Origin: DASSKF01 sp035690725
Lineage (GTDB): Bacteria; Actinomycetota; Actinomycetes; Actinomycetales; Dermatophilaceae
Assembly: GCA_035690725.1 (NCBI GenBank)
Contig: DASSKF010000101.1
Coordinates: 1-6,869 of the forward strand
DNA: 6,869 nt
Reading direction: 5' to 3'
Each line of letters begins with the position of its first letter. The first letter of the stretch is position 1. The position numbers were made by a program, and so were the translations under genes. This document shows positions 5,818 through 6,869 of the stretch, in pieces. The notes beneath the pieces are model-generated. The model was not told the origin of the DNA. It worked only from the letters and a program-made list of their open reading frames with translations, and did not search any database.

Positions 5818-6081
5818 GTGAACGGACTCGTCTTCGACGTCGTGCAGATCGTCGGTGCCCTGCTGGTGCTGGTCTGTTTCCTGCTGGCGCAGGCGGACCG
5901 GGTGAACGCGGCCGGCTACCGCTACCTCGTCGCCAACCTGGTGGGCTCCGGGGCCATGACGGTGACCGCCGTGATCGCGCACGAGTGGGGCTTCGTCTTC
6001 CTGGAGGGCATCTGGGCCCTCGTCTCCGCGTGGGGCGTGACCCAGCGGCTGCGCGGCGTCGACCCGAGGGCGGTGCACTGA
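5818..6081 (+). CDS. Small membrane protein, CBU_0592 type, first of a paralogous pair
   Basis: An 87-residue protein with three predicted membrane helices: about residues 7-25 (rich in Val, Leu), 37-54 (NLVGSGAMTVTAVIA) and 58-75 (FVFLEGIWALVSAWGV). The layout and the YL-x2-NL-x-GS and W-G-F-V-x-L-x-G-x-W-A-L patterns resemble the CBU_0592 family of small membrane proteins, whose function is unknown. The GTG at 5818 is preceded five bases upstream by a perfect AGGAGG; the frame is open further upstream but without a comparable signal. The stop TGA shares its last base with the ATG of the next gene, so the two are translationally coupled. It is a likely inner-membrane partner of its neighbour; a link to glutaminase, which faces the other way, is unproven. 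Confidence 0.85.
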   Translation: MNGLVFDVVQIVGALLVLVCFLLAQADRVNAAGYRYLVANLVGSGAMTVTAVIAHEWGFVFLEGIWALVSAWGVTQRLRGVDPRAVH

Positions 6082-6341
6082 TGGGGACCGGCCTGCAGTT
6101 CCTCGGGGCACTGGCGATCCTCGTCCCGTTCGCCCTGTTGCAGTTCCGCCGCACCACCGCCCACTCCTGGTCCTACCTGTCGCTCAACCTGGCCGGCTCG
6201 GCCGTCCTCACCTGGCTGGCGCTGGTGGAGTCGCAGTGGGGGTTCGTCATCCTCCAGGGGGTGTGGGCGCTGGCCGCCCTGGTGGGACTGGTCCGGCGCG
6301 CCACCCGGCGACAGCCCGCCCCGGGCGGCCGGGCCGAGTAG
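6081..6341 (+). CDS. Small membrane protein, CBU_0592 type, second of the pair
   Basis: An 86-residue protein with three predicted helices (about residues 5-22, 33-49 and 54-71) and a basic, Pro/Gly-rich tail (RRATRRQPAPGGR). It is clearly a paralogue of the preceding gene: both share YL-x2-NL-x-GS-x3-T-x2-A and WGFV-x-L-x-G-x-WAL at the same positions, with nearly equal length. Its ATG overlaps the preceding stop by one base (TGATG), and only a weak GAGGG lies about 10 bases upstream, so reinitiation or coupling is likely. Function is unknown. The positively charged tail after the third helix suggests a cytoplasmic C-terminus by the positive-inside rule. Confidence 0.85.
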   Translation: MGTGLQFLGALAILVPFALLQFRRTTAHSWSYLSLNLAGSAVLTWLALVESQWGFVILQGVWALAALVGLVRRATRRQPAPGGRAE

Positions 6342-6398
6342 GCACCGCCTCGTCAGCTGCGGGTGACGGCCTGCTGTGCCGCAGTCGCCGGGTCGCGC

Positions 6399-6404
6399 TA
6401 CGGT
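6399..6404 (+). promoter_or_regulatory. Possible -10 box for the third VOC gene
   Basis: TACGGT fits TANNNT and lies 30 bases before ATG 6435, which would give a short leader of about 24 bases containing the ribosome site. CTGTGC near 6374-6379 is at -35 distance but is a poor match. It suggests a separate promoter in the 93-base gap after the membrane pair. Confidence 0.4.
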
Positions 6405-6420
6405 TCACGGACAACCCGTC

Positions 6421-6427
6421 GGAAGGA
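6421..6427 (+). promoter_or_regulatory. Shine-Dalgarno that fixes the start of the third VOC gene
   Basis: GGAAGGA is seven bases upstream of ATG 6435. It decides this start over the in-frame GTG at 6363, whose extra 24 residues look unlike the family and are Cys/Arg/Thr-rich. Confidence 0.75.
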
Positions 6428-6434
6428 CGTCCTG

Positions 6435-6839
6435 ATGCCCACGGTGAGTGTCCGCTACATCGTCCATGACGTCGACGAGGCCATGGCGTTCTACGTCGAA
6501 CGGCTCGGGTTCCGGGAGGACATGCACCCGGCGCCGACGTTCGCGATGCTGCACCACGGCGACCTGCGGCTCGTGCTCAGCGCCCCCAGCCTGCAGGGTG
6601 GCGGAGGCCAGCAGCTGGCCGACGGCACCAACCCCGAGCCCGGTGGGTGGAACCGCTTCTCCTTCGAGGTCGCGAACCTGGAGGCCTTCGCCGACGAGCT
6701 GCGCGCGGCCGGGGTGCGGGTCCGCAGCGACCTGATCGAGGGCGTGGGGGGCAACCAGCTGCTCATCGAGGACCCGTCCGGCAACCTGGTGGAGCTGTTC
6801 GAGCCCACCCGACCGGAGGCGTGGCTCGAGGGCCAGTGA
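6435..6839 (+). CDS. VOC family protein (glyoxalase/dioxygenase fold)
   Basis: A 134-residue VOC protein. It opens with VSVRYIVHDVDEAMAFYVER then LGF, the standard first beta-alpha unit, followed by FAMLHHGDLRLVLSAP, a Gly/Gln-rich loop, the second-half opening GGWNRFSFEVANLEAFADEL, and the closing LLIEDPSGNLVELFEP. The conserved DPSGNxxEL block with its Glu is intact, unlike in the other two VOC proteins here. Members of this small actinobacterial subgroup are usually annotated as glyoxalase or bleomycin-resistance-like; the substrate is unknown. It is not a recent duplicate of the 3545-4436 pair, as the middle regions differ. It probably forms its own transcription unit. Confidence 0.92.
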   Translation: MPTVSVRYIVHDVDEAMAFYVERLGFREDMHPAPTFAMLHHGDLRLVLSAPSLQGGGGQQLADGTNPEPGGWNRFSFEVANLEAFADELRAAGVRVRSDLIEGVGGNQLLIEDPSGNLVELFEPTRPEAWLEGQ

Positions 6840-6869
6840 GCCGCCCGAACCGTCCGTTGCGCGTCCTCG

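Noticed and set aside
4491..6080. Very long plus-strand open frame running into the second membrane-protein gene
   Set aside because: It is antisense to glutaminase, whose catalytic motifs and ribosome site are clear; the frame is open only because of GC-rich codon bias. Only its last 86 codons, from ATG 6081, are a real gene.
6357..6384. CTGCGG...CCGCAG inverted repeat after the membrane pair as a terminator
   Set aside because: Six-base stem with a 16-base loop and no T-run; too weak to annotate.
2020..6839. A new multi-gene defence or biosynthetic system
   Set aside because: Genes lie in several separate units with ordinary families; no nuclease, effector, toxin-antitoxin pair, synthase or mobile element was seen to connect them.

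Overview
The window comes from a high-GC Gram-positive bacterium (Actinomycetota). The evidence is the very strong G/C preference at third codon positions, a ClpC-type unfoldase with a UVR motif in its middle domain, several genes that seem to be transcribed without a leader, and families typical of actinomycetes (STAS-tailed glutaminase, paired CBU_0592-type small membrane proteins, many VOC proteins). The sequence does not settle the family or genus. It reads as ordinary chromosome: there is no transposase, integrase, phage gene, tRNA, rRNA or CRISPR array.

Layout from left to right. (1) The 3' two-thirds of clpC (1-1782, cut by the window edge), ended by a long GC-rich hairpin (1822-1859). 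(2) A structured 160-bp leader region full of inverted repeats, then an AraC-family regulator (2020-2823) with a predicted leaderless start. (3) Two tandem 51-bp units (2840-2941), each with the palindrome CTCACG-N4-CGTGAG, then a GNAT acetyltransferase (2962-3471), again with a leaderless-type -10 box. (4) Two overlapping VOC (glyoxalase/bleomycin-resistance fold) genes (3545-4015 and 4008-4436). (5) Convergent to them, on the minus strand, a glutaminase with a C-terminal STAS domain (4446-5693). (6) Divergent from glutaminase, a coupled pair of paralogous three-helix membrane proteins (5818-6081 and 6081-6341). (7) A third VOC gene (6435-6839) with its own Shine-Dalgarno and a possible promoter. 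The last 30 bases are non-coding as far as visible.

Most genes look like independent housekeeping or accessory units, not one pathway. ClpC is protein quality control; glutaminase hydrolyses glutamine to glutamate and ammonia; the GNAT and VOC proteins are small enzymes or binding proteins of unknown substrate. The only clear co-translated pairs are the two VOC genes and the two small membrane proteins. No convincing new multi-gene system is visible. The best leads are the tandem palindromic repeat that runs into the GNAT promoter, the 21-bp-spaced direct repeat in front of the AraC gene, the paralogous membrane pair facing glutaminase-STAS, and the recurrent leaderless promoter geometry.
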